NCBI RefSeq assembly: GCF_002954455.1
Contig: NZ_MSCC01000001.1
Span: 1,587,577-1,651,576 of the forward strand
Source: Photobacterium aquimaris
GTDB taxonomy: Bacteria; Pseudomonadota; Gammaproteobacteria; Enterobacterales; Vibrionaceae
DNA: 64,000 nt
Reading direction: 5' to 3'
Every line of letters begins with the position of its first letter. Within the stretch, counting starts at the first letter, position 1. The position numbers and the translations under genes are program-made. The notes beneath the pieces were generated by a model. That model saw only the letters and a list, made by a program, of their open reading frames with translations, searched no databases and had not been told where the DNA came from. This document shows, piece by piece, positions 27,006-35,739 of this stretch.

Positions 27006-27152
27006 TTGTTATTGCAAGCAACAGTAACTTAACAAATTAACACTAAATTGTATTCTTTTTAGCCTAAGCAAACGAAAATCATCGAATTGGTTCCTATAGA
27101 GAATACTATTACCTCTAATGGTTACAATTTGAAACATTCTTCCCGCTATTTA

Positions 27153-27168
27153 AGCCAACCGTTTGCGT
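27153..27168. promoter_or_regulatory. PurR-like box upstream of nupC
   Basis: AGCCAACCGTTTGCGT matches the PurR consensus at about 13 of 16 positions, with a perfect ACGCAAACG half on the minus strand. It lies between the LysR stop and nupC. Confidence 0.35.
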
Positions 27169-27190
27169 GAGGTTGCTGTTTTTTGCATCA

Positions 27191-28105
27191 TCACCATTTG
27201 CACAAAATATTACCAGCTTCTATATGGCGACGAATAAATTCAATAAATAGATTCACTTTATTAGGCAAAAATTTATGTCTTGGATATACAGCATATAGCG
27301 GCATATGCTGTGTTAATTGCCAATCAGGCATTAATCGAATCAACTTCCCTTTGCGTATTTCATCAGTTAATAAATACGTTGCCAAATAACCAATACCATT
27401 GCCTGAAATTGTCGCGTCACGAATAGCATCAGCAGAATCAACACGGTAATTACCTGTCACTTTAATGTTCTGATTATTATTTTGCTGACTAAAACTCCAG
27501 ACATTATCTTTACGTTCACGGCTAAAATAAATAATACAATTATGATCAGCTAAATCACTCGGCTGATAAGGTACACCATGAGTAGCTAAATATTCTGGAC
27601 TTGCTACTAATACAAAATCACAATTACTCAAATGACGAGCAACAAAACCTTCTGGTGGTGAATCCATAAAACCGATCCAAAGATCAAGTTGCTCTGCAAT
27701 CAAATCAACACGGTGATCAAACAAACTCAACTCTAAATCTAATAGTGGATGTTGTTCATGAAACTCATTGATATAAGGTGCTACATGATGAGAAGCAAAA
27801 GATTGTGCAATACCTACCCGCAGTAAACCTTGCGAATTATCTTCACTTCCTAATAATTCACTTTCTGCTTCATTGATTTCTTGCGCCACTTTTTCACAGT
27901 GCTTAGCAAACAAACGTCCAGCTTCTGTTAACGCAAATGATCGGGTTGTCCGTTGCACTAATTGCACTCCAAGTCGCTGTTCTAACTGTTGAGTCAATTT
28001 ACTTACTTGAGTGCGAGATATATCAAGTAGCTGTGCGGCTTTAGTAAAGCTTTGTTGTTTAGTTAACGCATTAAAAACAATCATTTGCTGTGCTTTTTTT
28101 AACAT
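27191..28105 (-). CDS. LysR-family transcriptional regulator
   Basis: A 304-residue LysR-type regulator. The N-terminal winged helix-turn-helix (MIVFNALTKQQSFTKAAQLLDISRTQVSKLTQQLEQRLGVQLVQRTTRSFALTEAG, residues about 8-62) is followed by a LysR substrate-binding domain beginning LLRVGIAQSFASHH. The open frame reaches 28168, but the ATG at 28105 (MLKKAQQMIVF) gives the family N-terminus. It resembles the CrgA/YafC-like branch with the ending EFIRRH. Targets are unknown. It is not divergent from a metabolic operon, since its upstream neighbour pstS lies 300 bp away. Confidence 0.85.
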   Translation of the reverse strand: MLKKAQQMIVFNALTKQQSFTKAAQLLDISRTQVSKLTQQLEQRLGVQLVQRTTRSFALTEAGRLFAKHCEKVAQEINEAESELLGSEDNSQGLLRVGIAQSFASHHVAPYINEFHEQHPLLDLELSLFDHRVDLIAEQLDLWIGFMDSPPEGFVARHLSNCDFVLVASPEYLATHGVPYQPSDLADHNCIIYFSRERKDNVWSFSQQNNNQNIKVTGNYRVDSADAIRDATISGNGIGYLATYLLTDEIRKGKLIRLMPDWQLTQHMPLYAVYPRHKFLPNKVNLFIEFIRRHIEAGNILCKW

Positions 28106-28327
28106 CGACAACCTATTTATTTTAAGAAAAAAAATGACAAACCAAAGAGCGCAATTCGGTGTCATCATAATACGGTTTATAATTGACAGTATATGATATC
28201 CAATTATATGCCTGAATATTGATTACGTTAACGACGCTAATCTCCTTCAAATAAAATAATTTTTTCATACATACCTATTAAGTATTTATTACAGCATTCA
28301 TAGAGTGTTCAAACTTCTGAAACATTA

Positions 28328-28357
28328 CTGTCACATAACTTTTTTAATCTTTGTCAT
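28328..28357 (+). promoter_or_regulatory. Candidate Pho box upstream of pstS
   Basis: CTGTCAC (28328-28334) and TTGTCAT (28351-28357) are Pho-box-like heptamers about two 11-bp turns apart, with a degenerate T-rich unit between. PhoB activation of pst operons is established. The spacing here is one base off ideal. Confidence 0.35.
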
Positions 28358-28406
28358 GTTGATTCAAACCTATTGGCATTTAGCCCAACAAGAAAGGATT
28401 AGGAAA

Positions 28407-29228
28407 ATGAAAACAAAGATTATCAGCGCAGTTGTTGTTGCAAGTTCACTAGCTGTTAGCTCTGCAGCGTTCGCTGGCGAGACTATCTCTGTTGTAGGTT
28501 CTAGCTCTGTTTCTCCCCTCATGGAAGTATTAGGTGAAACTTATGCAAAATCTAACGATGTAACGGTAGAAGTTCAAGGACCAGGATCATCAGCAGGTAT
28601 ACGTGTTGCTCACGATGGTTCTGCTGACCTTGGTATGTCATCTCGTAACTTAAAAACATCAGAAGAATCACCACAAATAAAAGAAATCGTTATTGCACGT
28701 GATGGTATTGCCGTTGTAGTGAATAACAATAACCCTGTCACTGATTTGACCAAAGAACAAATCACTGAAATCTATAAAGGTAATGTGACTAATTGGAACC
28801 AAGTCGGTGGAGAAGATAAGCCGATTGTTGTCGCAACACGAGATACAGCGTCAGGCACACGTGGCGCATTTGAAGACATTATGTCATTAAAGAAAAAGAT
28901 TAACGGCATCAAAGTATCAGCGATTTCCCAAAAGGCACAAGTTGCTAGTGGTAACGGTCAATTAAAAACTACCGTAGCTAATAATCCTTTTGCTATCGGT
29001 TATATTTCACTGGGCTCGGTTGATAATACAGTTAAACCACTAACTATTGATGGACATAAACCATCAGTCGCAGCGATTAAAGCTGGTGATTATAGCGTTC
29101 AACGCCCATTTATCGTGGTTTATAAAGAAGGCCGCCCATCAAAAGATGCATTGGAATTCCTAACATGGATCCAATCACCAACAGCTCAAAAAATTGTTTC
29201 AGATAAAGGTTTCATCTCAGTTAACTAA
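28407..29228 (+). CDS. pstS: Phosphate ABC transporter periplasmic binding protein
   Basis: PstS captures phosphate in the periplasm and delivers it to PstCA. The Sec signal (MKTKIISAVVVASSLAVSSAAFA, cleavage AFA-GE) precedes a 251-residue mature protein. VVGSSSVSPLMEVLGETY and GPGSSAGIRVAHDGSADLGMSSRNL form phosphate-binding loops, and TRDTASGTRGAFED supplies the second-domain ligands. It is the short PstS type common in marine bacteria. The frame opens at 28305, but the ATG at 28407 has an AGGA and starts the signal peptide. First gene of pstSCAB. Confidence 0.93.
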   Translation: MKTKIISAVVVASSLAVSSAAFAGETISVVGSSSVSPLMEVLGETYAKSNDVTVEVQGPGSSAGIRVAHDGSADLGMSSRNLKTSEESPQIKEIVIARDGIAVVVNNNNPVTDLTKEQITEIYKGNVTNWNQVGGEDKPIVVATRDTASGTRGAFEDIMSLKKKINGIKVSAISQKAQVASGNGQLKTTVANNPFAIGYISLGSVDNTVKPLTIDGHKPSVAAIKAGDYSVQRPFIVVYKEGRPSKDALEFLTWIQSPTAQKIVSDKGFISVN

Positions 29229-29320
29229 TTTTTATTTTAGCGCTCAACTTAATATAAGTTGAGCGTTTTTGACTTCTCAGAAATAGGTTACTAATTGGTA
29301 TCCTTTCTGGAGTGTAGATT

Positions 29321-30232
29321 ATGACCATCGCAAATATTAAAAAATCAACCAAGGATATACCGTCGTTAAAGTCGAAAAAAAGTATCGACTGGCGTGAAAT
29401 ATTCTTTAAATACCTTTTTATGCTAAGCGCAGCTATCGGTATCTTATCACTCGTTACTATTGGCTACTTTATTTTCCGTGAAGGTTATGCTGCCTTTGCT
29501 TACTCTGGTGTTACTGGTATTGTCCTTGGTACCGATTGGTTACCACCAGCACTCTATGGTATTGCACCGATGATTGTCGCTTCACTTGTTTCAACAGCAG
29601 GTGCAGTAATGATTGGTGTTCCCGTTGGCGTATTAACCGCTATTTTTATTGCTGAAGTAGCACCAAGACCACTGGCCAGTTTTATTCGTCCAATGATTGA
29701 ACTGTTAGCAGGTATTCCATCTGTTGTTTATGGCTTTTTTGGACTGGTTATTATTGTTCCGCTAATTCAAGAAATCTTTAATGTACCTGCGGGTAATACA
29801 ATCTTAGCGGGAATCATCGTACTTGCAGTCATGATTTTACCAACAGTAATTACCATTTCAGAAACATCTATTCGTGCTGTGCCACAAGCTTATAAAGAAG
29901 GTTCATTAGCGCTTGGCGCATCGCCGATGTTTACTATTTTTAAACTCATCGTTCCCGCCGCTCGCTCTGGCATTATGACTGGCGTAATTTTAGGTGTAGC
30001 ACGTGCACTTGGCGAAACCATGGCAATCATTATGGTTATGGGTAACTCTCCTGCAATGCCTGAAGGGTTACTTGAATCAGCTCGAACGCTAACTGCAAAT
30101 ATTGCTATTGAAATGTCTTACGCCACAGGTATTCATGCTAGCGCACTGTATGCAACTGGTATTGTGCTATTGGTGTTTATTATGACACTCAACGGCATCC
30201 TTCTTTATCTGAATCGTGAGCGAGCGAGGTAA
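29321..30232 (+). CDS. pstC: Phosphate ABC transporter permease PstC
   Basis: One of the two inner-membrane permease subunits of the Pst phosphate importer (303 residues, six helices). The cytoplasmic ABC-binding EAA-like loop ISETSIRAVPQAYKEGSLALGASPMFTIFKLIVPAARSGI (about residues 185-225) and LARALGETMAIIMVMGN-type segment are family marks. ELLAGIPSVVYGFFGL is typical of PstC/PstA. It follows pstS by 92 bp, with a hairpin-prone gap, and precedes pstA by 6 bp. GGAG-like sequence precedes the ATG. Confidence 0.93.
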   Translation: MTIANIKKSTKDIPSLKSKKSIDWREIFFKYLFMLSAAIGILSLVTIGYFIFREGYAAFAYSGVTGIVLGTDWLPPALYGIAPMIVASLVSTAGAVMIGVPVGVLTAIFIAEVAPRPLASFIRPMIELLAGIPSVVYGFFGLVIIVPLIQEIFNVPAGNTILAGIIVLAVMILPTVITISETSIRAVPQAYKEGSLALGASPMFTIFKLIVPAARSGIMTGVILGVARALGETMAIIMVMGNSPAMPEGLLESARTLTANIAIEMSYATGIHASALYATGIVLLVFIMTLNGILLYLNRERAR

Positions 30233-30238
30233 TTTACA

Positions 30239-31138
30239 ATGCTTAATCATCACTCTTTATCAGCTAAAACGAGTCGACTAAAAAACGCCAATCCTGCGGC
30301 ACAAAAACGAAAAGATCGCTTAGCTATCGCCGTTATCTGGTTAGCGGCAGGCGTTACGGTTGGCTTTTTATTATGGGTTATGTGGTACATTCTTAGTAAT
30401 GGACTTTCCCATGTCGATTGGTCTTTTATTAGTTCAAACTACACCACTATAGGTAAAGAATCTGGCATTTGGCCAATGATTGTATCGACTCTTTATATGG
30501 TCGTCGCTTCAATTGCTGTTGCAGCACCATTAGGGATAATGACTGCAATTTATCTTACTGAATATGCCAAAGTTGGTAGCCGGTTAGTAAAAGTTATTCG
30601 TTTTTGTACTGAATCTTTAGCTGGCATTCCTTCGATTATCTATGGCCTTTTCGGTATGACCTTTTTTGTTGTTATTCTCGGATTTGGTTATTCGATCCTA
30701 TCAGGTGCACTAACTTTAAGTATTTTGATTCTTCCGGTGATTATTCGTACCACTGAAGAAGCATTAATGGCAGTACCACAAACCTACCGTGAAGGTTCAT
30801 ATGGTTTGGGCGCATCTAAGATTTATACTATTTGGCGACTCACTCTTCCTAGCGCAATGCCTGGAATTGTGACCGCAATTATCCTCAGCGTTGGTCGTGT
30901 TATTGGTGAATCAGCACCAGTATTTATGACAGCAGGCATGGTAGCGCGTATTCCTGACAGTGTATTTGATTCAGGACGCACGCTTACTGTTCACTTGTAC
31001 AAGCTAACCCAAGAACTCTATACCGTACATGAATGGAACCAAGCTTATGGTACTGCAACAGTACTCATTATTGTTGTTCTTGTAATTAATCTAATTACCA
31101 AGCTTATCGCTAGCCGTTTTAATACTGCGACTTACTAA
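30239..31138 (+). CDS. pstA: Phosphate ABC transporter permease PstA
   Basis: The second permease of the Pst importer, 299 residues. After a basic cytoplasmic N-terminus, six helices follow. TESLAGIPSIIYGLFGMTFF and the ABC-contact loop TTEEALMAVPQTYREGSYGLGASKIYTIWRLTLPSAMPGI are diagnostic, as is GRVIGESAPVFMTAG. It starts 6 bp after pstC, and pstB starts 18 bp downstream. Confidence 0.93.
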   Translation: MLNHHSLSAKTSRLKNANPAAQKRKDRLAIAVIWLAAGVTVGFLLWVMWYILSNGLSHVDWSFISSNYTTIGKESGIWPMIVSTLYMVVASIAVAAPLGIMTAIYLTEYAKVGSRLVKVIRFCTESLAGIPSIIYGLFGMTFFVVILGFGYSILSGALTLSILILPVIIRTTEEALMAVPQTYREGSYGLGASKIYTIWRLTLPSAMPGIVTAIILSVGRVIGESAPVFMTAGMVARIPDSVFDSGRTLTVHLYKLTQELYTVHEWNQAYGTATVLIIVVLVINLITKLIASRFNTATY

Positions 31139-31156
31139 ATTTTGAGGATCCATTAC

Positions 31157-31906
31157 ATGAACAAATTTAACATTGAAAATCTTGACCTTTTTTACGGCCA
31201 AAACCAAGCATTAAAGCAAATTAACTTACCAATTCCTAACCGCCAAGTAACAGCACTTATTGGCCCTTCTGGTTGTGGTAAATCAACTTTATTACGTTGT
31301 TTAAATCGTATGAATGACTTAATCGAAGGCGTTACTATTAAGGGCTTACTGACCATCGATAATGAAAATGTTTATGGCAATATAGACGTTGCTCAATTAC
31401 GTATCAAAGTTGGCATGGTATTTCAGAAGCCAAATCCATTTCCAATGAGTATCTATGAAAATGTTGCTTATGGTTTACGTGCTCAAGGTGTAAAAGATAA
31501 AAAAACCTTAGACGCCATTGTTGAACAATCACTGCGCGGTGCCGCATTATGGGATGAAGTCAAAGATCGTTTGAAATCTCATGCTTTTGGCCTTTCTGGT
31601 GGTCAGCAGCAACGTCTATGTATTGCGCGCACTATAGCAATGAAACCTGAAGTGATTTTAATGGATGAACCAACATCAGCCCTTGATCCTATAGCAACCA
31701 AAAAGATTGAAGATTTGATGGAAACACTTAAAAAAGAATTTACCATTGTTATTGTAACTCACTCGATGCAACAAGCTCGCCGTATCTCTGATCGAACAGC
31801 ATTCTTCTTAATGGGTGAATTAGTTGAACATGATGAAACCCAAAATCTCTTTAACAACCCAGCAGACGATCGTACTCGAGGCTATGTTAATGGTGATTTT
31901 GGTTAA
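31157..31906 (+). CDS. pstB: Phosphate ABC transporter ATPase PstB
   Basis: The ATPase of the Pst importer, 249 residues from the chosen start. Walker [13 protein letters not shown] loop [19 protein letters not shown], signature [16 protein letters not shown], Walker [14 protein letters not shown] and the H loop VTHSMQQA are all intact. The open frame begins with a TTG at 31142; the ATG at 31157 with an upstream GAGG is preferred. The usual next gene phoU is absent; a terminator follows. Confidence 0.95.
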   Translation: MNKFNIENLDLFYGQNQALKQINLPIPNRQVTALIGPSGCGKSTLLRCLNRMNDLIEGVTIKGLLTIDNENVYGNIDVAQLRIKVGMVFQKPNPFPMSIYENVAYGLRAQGVKDKKTLDAIVEQSLRGAALWDEVKDRLKSHAFGLSGGQQQRLCIARTIAMKPEVILMDEPTSALDPIATKKIEDLMETLKKEFTIVIVTHSMQQARRISDRTAFFLMGELVEHDETQNLFNNPADDRTRGYVNGDFG

Positions 31907-31945
31907 GCCTATTTTTGACGAATAATAAAAGCGATGGTACTTATT

Positions 31946-31973
31946 GCCTCTTCTTTATGAAGGGGCTTTTTTT
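31946..31973 (+). terminator. Intrinsic terminator of pstSCAB
   Basis: GCCTCTTC pairs with GAAGGGGC (one wobble) around TTTAT, followed by seven T, 40 nt after the pstB stop. Confidence 0.8.
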
Positions 31974-32103
31974 ATTAAAAAAACAATTAAATATCAGTAA
32001 ATTAAACATGCCACTTCGCAATGTAAACAAAAAGGATTGCAGCACCACCGCTTAACATGTATTTTATAGTCATGTTTGTATTTATCTCAATAAGGTCCCC
32101 ATC

Positions 32104-32445
32104 ATGGCAACGATTCCAAAAGATTACGTAAACTATAAATCTACCCCAATCTTTACTGTTGAAAACATTCCGAAGATGTTTTTACATCGTCACAATACTC
32201 GTGCTGGTGTTTATGGAAAAATATGTGTATTGCAAGGGCAACTCAAATTTTATGGCTTTAGTGACCGACGTAGTGATATTGAACAACAAGTTATCATTCA
32301 TGCTGGCGATAGTGCCATTAGCCCACCGCAATACTGGCACAAGGTAGAATTTTTAACTGACGATACACAATTTCAAGTCTGTTTTTATGCTCAAAAAGAC
32401 AGTCAAATTGTATTTGATAACTTAAATGAGCGGAATTTAAAGTGA
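32104..32445 (+). CDS. DUF1971 / TehB-N-terminal-like cupin protein
   Basis: A 113-residue single-domain protein with a cupin-like fold, of the DUF1971 family that also forms the N-terminus of some tellurite-resistance TehB proteins. Visible landmarks are FLHRHNTRAGVYGKICVLQGQLKFYGF and PPQYWHKVEFLTDDTQFQVCFY, with histidines in cupin positions. No enzymatic role is established. It has its own upstream gap of 197 bp after the pst terminator, so it is probably not part of the pst operon. Confidence 0.72.
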   Translation: MATIPKDYVNYKSTPIFTVENIPKMFLHRHNTRAGVYGKICVLQGQLKFYGFSDRRSDIEQQVIIHAGDSAISPPQYWHKVEFLTDDTQFQVCFYAQKDSQIVFDNLNERNLK

Positions 32446-32587
32446 TTACAGCACCATAGCGCATGATCACAATCATTACTCCATAAATACGAAATTAACT
32501 CTATAATGACAGTACGTAAATAAGTATTAGATAGTCTGCCCACCTAAATAACTAACCATTGATAATTCCAATTATGGGGGTGTGATA

Positions 32588-32965
32588 ATGCGCTATAAAC
32601 AACAAATAAGACAAGTTAAGTCATGGGTAGACGTACTTACCTCAACGGATATTCCAATAAAATCAGTGGCTATATTAATTAATAACTCCCCTATTAATAA
32701 GTTGTTTGTATACCAATTCAATCATCTAAATATAAAAACCAATACATTAATCAAACAAATTAATTCTCAAATTTTAATTAATAAAATACTCAACAATAAC
32801 TGTAATATTATTATTGTTGATAAGCCAAGTTATATATTATTACAACAAATATTGCCCTATTTACAACATAATGTCGTGATTGTTCTTACACAAGAATATT
32901 GGCAACCAGATTGGACATGGGCATTTAATCACTGTCACTTTTTATGCCAACAAGATTTACCTTAA
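32588..32965 (+). CDS. Protein of unknown function (125 aa), Asn/Ile-rich
   Basis: I do not recognise this protein. It is rich in Ile, Asn, Gln and Leu, with an alternating hydrophobic pattern (VAILINNSP, NCNIIIVDKPSYILLQQILPYLQHNVVIVLTQEYW) that suggests an alpha/beta fold with a central sheet. There is no signal peptide. The frame opens at a GTG (32582); the ATG at 32588 sits 7 nt after GGGGG and is preferred. A TATAAT box lies near 32502. The layout is faintly reminiscent of SulA-like RecA-fold regulators, but no LexA box is present and I make no assignment. Confidence 0.6.
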   Translation: MRYKQQIRQVKSWVDVLTSTDIPIKSVAILINNSPINKLFVYQFNHLNIKTNTLIKQINSQILINKILNNNCNIIIVDKPSYILLQQILPYLQHNVVIVLTQEYWQPDWTWAFNHCHFLCQQDLP

Positions 32966-33186
32966 TAATCATTGTTTTTGATAATGACAACAACTAAATA
33001 CTCTTTATAAAAACAGCAGTTACATCAATTTTTCACTTTTAATTGAATATTTATAGCCGCGAGCGTCGATTTAGTTATAATCTGCGCACATTTGTCTAAT
33101 GACAATAAATAGCTCGTTATCACTAGTCATTATAACGACTGATAACTTCATATTATTTCATATCACCAGCAGGAGTTTATCGCAAC

Positions 33187-34845
33187 ATGCGCTTACTGGT
33201 ATTAATGCTTATCTTCGTTTCTACGCTCAGTTTTGCAGAAACAAAACCACAGCCAACGATCCCTCAACAAACGAATGTTGAATATCAACAACTTCAAAAA
33301 CTAAACAAAGAACTTAACGTTTTAGCAAAAGAAGCAACATCAACAACTGGCTCTTCTCTTGATGTTATTCGCTTACAATTACTCAATAAAAACAAAGAAT
33401 TAAGAAAAACACTGGTTGAGTTAATTGACGATAAAAACGCAGATAAAAAGCTATTAGTTAAACAAGTCGAACAACAAATAACGTTTGCAGCAGACGCTGA
33501 GAAGTTTTTACAAACTAAAGTTGAACGCGATCAAAAAGATCTTGATAAAGCAAAAGACACTGACAAGTTAGTGGCTTTAAAAGCACTGACTGAAAGTCGT
33601 GATTTTATTATTCTTGTTCTTAATGAAAAATGGGAAAATTATCAATGGATGGAACGTTTAGGTAAACCTCAACCTAATGCAATAAAAGCACTCAAAAATA
33701 ATATTGAGCACCGTCTTGATTTTATGTCAGCCTCACTGACATTTGGAAGTCAAGCTGTTGATTTAAACGACAAACAACTAAAATCAGCCACCGGTGATGA
33801 ACTCAAAACACTGCAAGTTTCACAAATTTTAGCTCAACGCCAAGTTGATAGTGATACTAAAAACCTCACAGATTTAGTGAAATTAGCTGACAATATGGGC
33901 ATTGATACCGCAGAATATAAGCGGTTACTGTTTGAACAAACAGGTAATGTCACTGATGACTTATTAAATAGTAAAGTAATGTGGTCAATCGCTAGCTCAT
34001 GGACTACTGAATTTGGTTCATGGTTATTTGAAAATCTACCGCAAATGATATTTAAAGTGTTTATTTTTATCTTTATTATCTTTGCATTTAAGACATTAAA
34101 GAATATTGTTCGCAAAATGGTAACGCGTGCTGTTTCGACAAAGAACTTAAAAATGTCGATGCTAATGCAAGAATTCTTTATTTCAATGTCAGGTAAGATT
34201 GTCTTTGCTATCGGTATTCTAATCGCACTTTCGCAAGTCGGTTTAAATCTAGCACCAATTTTAACTGGTTTTGGTGTTGCTGGTATTATTATTGGTTTTG
34301 CCCTACAAGATACATTGTCTAACTTTGCATCGGGTATGATGCTACTCATTTATCGTCCATTTGATGTCGGTGATTTAGTCGAAGCAGGTAGCATTACTGG
34401 TAAAGTAAGCCACATGAGTTTGGTTAATACCACAATTAAAACCTTCAGCAATGAAATCATTATCGTACCTAACAGTAAGATCTGGGGCGATATCATCAAG
34501 AACGTGACACATGAAAAAGTACGTCGTATTGATATGGTTTTTGGCATCGGATACAGCGATGACATCGAAAAAACAGAGCGTGTTTTACAAGATATCGTTG
34601 AATCTCACCCTTCTGTTTTACGTAGCCCAGAACCAAACATTAAGCTACATACGTTAAATTCATCATCGGTTGATTTCATTGTTCGTCCTTGGGTAAAAAC
34701 AGATGATTACTGGGATGTGTATTGGGATATTACTCGTGAAGTGAAAATGCGCTTTGATCGTGAAGGGATCTCGATTCCATTCCCACAACAAGATGTTCAT
34801 TTGCATATGGTTGAAAAAGCGATAGAGTCAAAAATCGCTAACTAA
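33187..34845 (+). CDS. MscS-family mechanosensitive channel with periplasmic coiled-coil domain
   Basis: A 552-residue inner-membrane channel. A signal peptide (LLVLMLIFVSTLSFA) leads into a 250-residue mostly helical periplasmic region (Lys/Asp/Gln-rich, coiled-coil-like). Three hydrophobic helices follow (about 283-390). TM3 carries the MscS pore-type sequence LTGFGVAGIIIGFALQDTLSNFASGMMLLIYRPFDVGD. The beta domain (VEAGSITGKVSHMSLVNTTIKTFSNEIIIVPNSKIW) and C-terminal vestibule complete the fold. It is expected to open under hypo-osmotic membrane tension. AGGAG precedes the ATG at 11 nt. It ends with a strong terminator. Confidence 0.85.
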   Translation: MRLLVLMLIFVSTLSFAETKPQPTIPQQTNVEYQQLQKLNKELNVLAKEATSTTGSSLDVIRLQLLNKNKELRKTLVELIDDKNADKKLLVKQVEQQITFAADAEKFLQTKVERDQKDLDKAKDTDKLVALKALTESRDFIILVLNEKWENYQWMERLGKPQPNAIKALKNNIEHRLDFMSASLTFGSQAVDLNDKQLKSATGDELKTLQVSQILAQRQVDSDTKNLTDLVKLADNMGIDTAEYKRLLFEQTGNVTDDLLNSKVMWSIASSWTTEFGSWLFENLPQMIFKVFIFIFIIFAFKTLKNIVRKMVTRAVSTKNLKMSMLMQEFFISMSGKIVFAIGILIALSQVGLNLAPILTGFGVAGIIIGFALQDTLSNFASGMMLLIYRPFDVGDLVEAGSITGKVSHMSLVNTTIKTFSNEIIIVPNSKIWGDIIKNVTHEKVRRIDMVFGIGYSDDIEKTERVLQDIVESHPSVLRSPEPNIKLHTLNSSSVDFIVRPWVKTDDYWDVYWDITREVKMRFDREGISIPFPQQDVHLHMVEKAIESKIAN

Positions 34846-34868
34846 ATAGTACCCTAAACAATGTATTT

Positions 34869-34902
34869 AAGAGGGTAAGTCTCACTTATCCTCTTATTTT
34901 TC
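34869..34902 (+). terminator. Intrinsic terminator after the MscS gene
   Basis: AAGAGGGTAAGT pairs with ACTTATCCTCTT (one wobble) around CTC, followed by ATTTTT. The remaining gap to 35197 has no gene. Confidence 0.78.
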
Positions 34903-35197
34903 ATCAAACCAATAAAACACACTTCAATTATTCACACCGTTTACATATCTGTCACTAAACATTTCACAAATATACCTTTAGTAACAAATAAAACCGCATT
35001 ATTCGGCAAGAAATAGGTATAATCCATGCAAGCAAGTATTACGATAAAATAGTTTTTTATTCAATATTCTCATAATCTGTATGGCGTAATACACATGCCT
35101 TACAAAGAAGATGACAATCATTTATCTAGCAAATTTTTCTCTATGAATGCTTGCACTTTTGCTCACTCACCAACATTACTGTTCAGGAATAACTATA

Positions 35198-35656
35198 ATG
35201 AAAAAGCGTCTATTATCAGCTCTGGTACTTCCTATGATGTTAGCTGCATGTTCAACAACGGGTATTAACACTCCAACAACACCACACCAAGTAACTGGCA
35301 GTGAGCTTGCTAACGGTAGTTGGTCATTAGTGAAGATTGATAACCAAGATATTGCCCAACCAGCGCCTTTTCAATCACCGACGTTAGAATTAGCAACAGA
35401 TCTAGCTGCAAATGGTCACGCAGGTTGTAACCGATACTTTGGTCAAGCAGAAGTAAAAGACGGTCAATTCCGCATTGAAAAAATGGGCATGACGATGATG
35501 CTTTGTCCAGATAACGAAATGAAGATTGAACAAACCTTTGCTCAATCTCTTGCTGATTGGAATAAAGTTAGCATTTCAGGCGATACCATGACAATGACTA
35601 ACGCCAAGCATACATTAACATTTACACGAGATGCTGCAGCAACTAATGCGCAATAA
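35198..35656 (+). CDS. META/HslJ-domain lipoprotein
   Basis: A 152-residue predicted outer-membrane lipoprotein. The signal peptide ends in the lipobox MLAACS, so Cys19 is the likely lipidated residue. The rest is a META domain: GSWSLVKIDNQDI, LATDLAANGHAGCNRYFGQAEV and a C-terminal MTMTNAKHTLTFTR, as in HslJ, a heat-inducible protein of E. coli linked to novobiocin resistance. The open frame starts at 35147; the ATG at 35198 with AGGAA is the signal-peptide start. Molecular function of META domains is unsettled. Confidence 0.8.
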   Translation: MKKRLLSALVLPMMLAACSTTGINTPTTPHQVTGSELANGSWSLVKIDNQDIAQPAPFQSPTLELATDLAANGHAGCNRYFGQAEVKDGQFRIEKMGMTMMLCPDNEMKIEQTFAQSLADWNKVSISGDTMTMTNAKHTLTFTRDAAATNAQ

Positions 35657-35675
35657 TTACTCGTAAATAAATGCT

Positions 35676-35729
35676 AAAAGCCGTCTTCATCCTTTCAATA
35701 AGAAAGCGATATTTGTAGACGGCTTTTTT
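35676..35729. terminator. Bidirectional terminator between the META lipoprotein and metE
   Basis: AAAAGCCGTCT (35676-35686) pairs with AGACGGCTTTT (35717-35727) around a 30-nt loop, with A/T runs on both sides. It serves the lipoprotein (+) and metE (-). Confidence 0.7.
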
Positions 35730-35739
35730 ATTGTTTCGA

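Noticed and set aside
27153..27186. Plus-strand terminator before nupC
   Set aside because: The stem is short and bulged (CAACC/GGTTG) and no plus-strand gene precedes it; the sequence is better explained as a PurR-like box.
32480..32520. LexA box before the 125-residue orphan
   Set aside because: CTCT and ACAG are present but with a 6-bp instead of 8-bp spacer; it does not fit.
33834..34349. 171-residue minus-strand frame opposite the MscS gene
   Set aside because: It is antisense to a well-supported channel gene, and its composition mirrors the pore helices.
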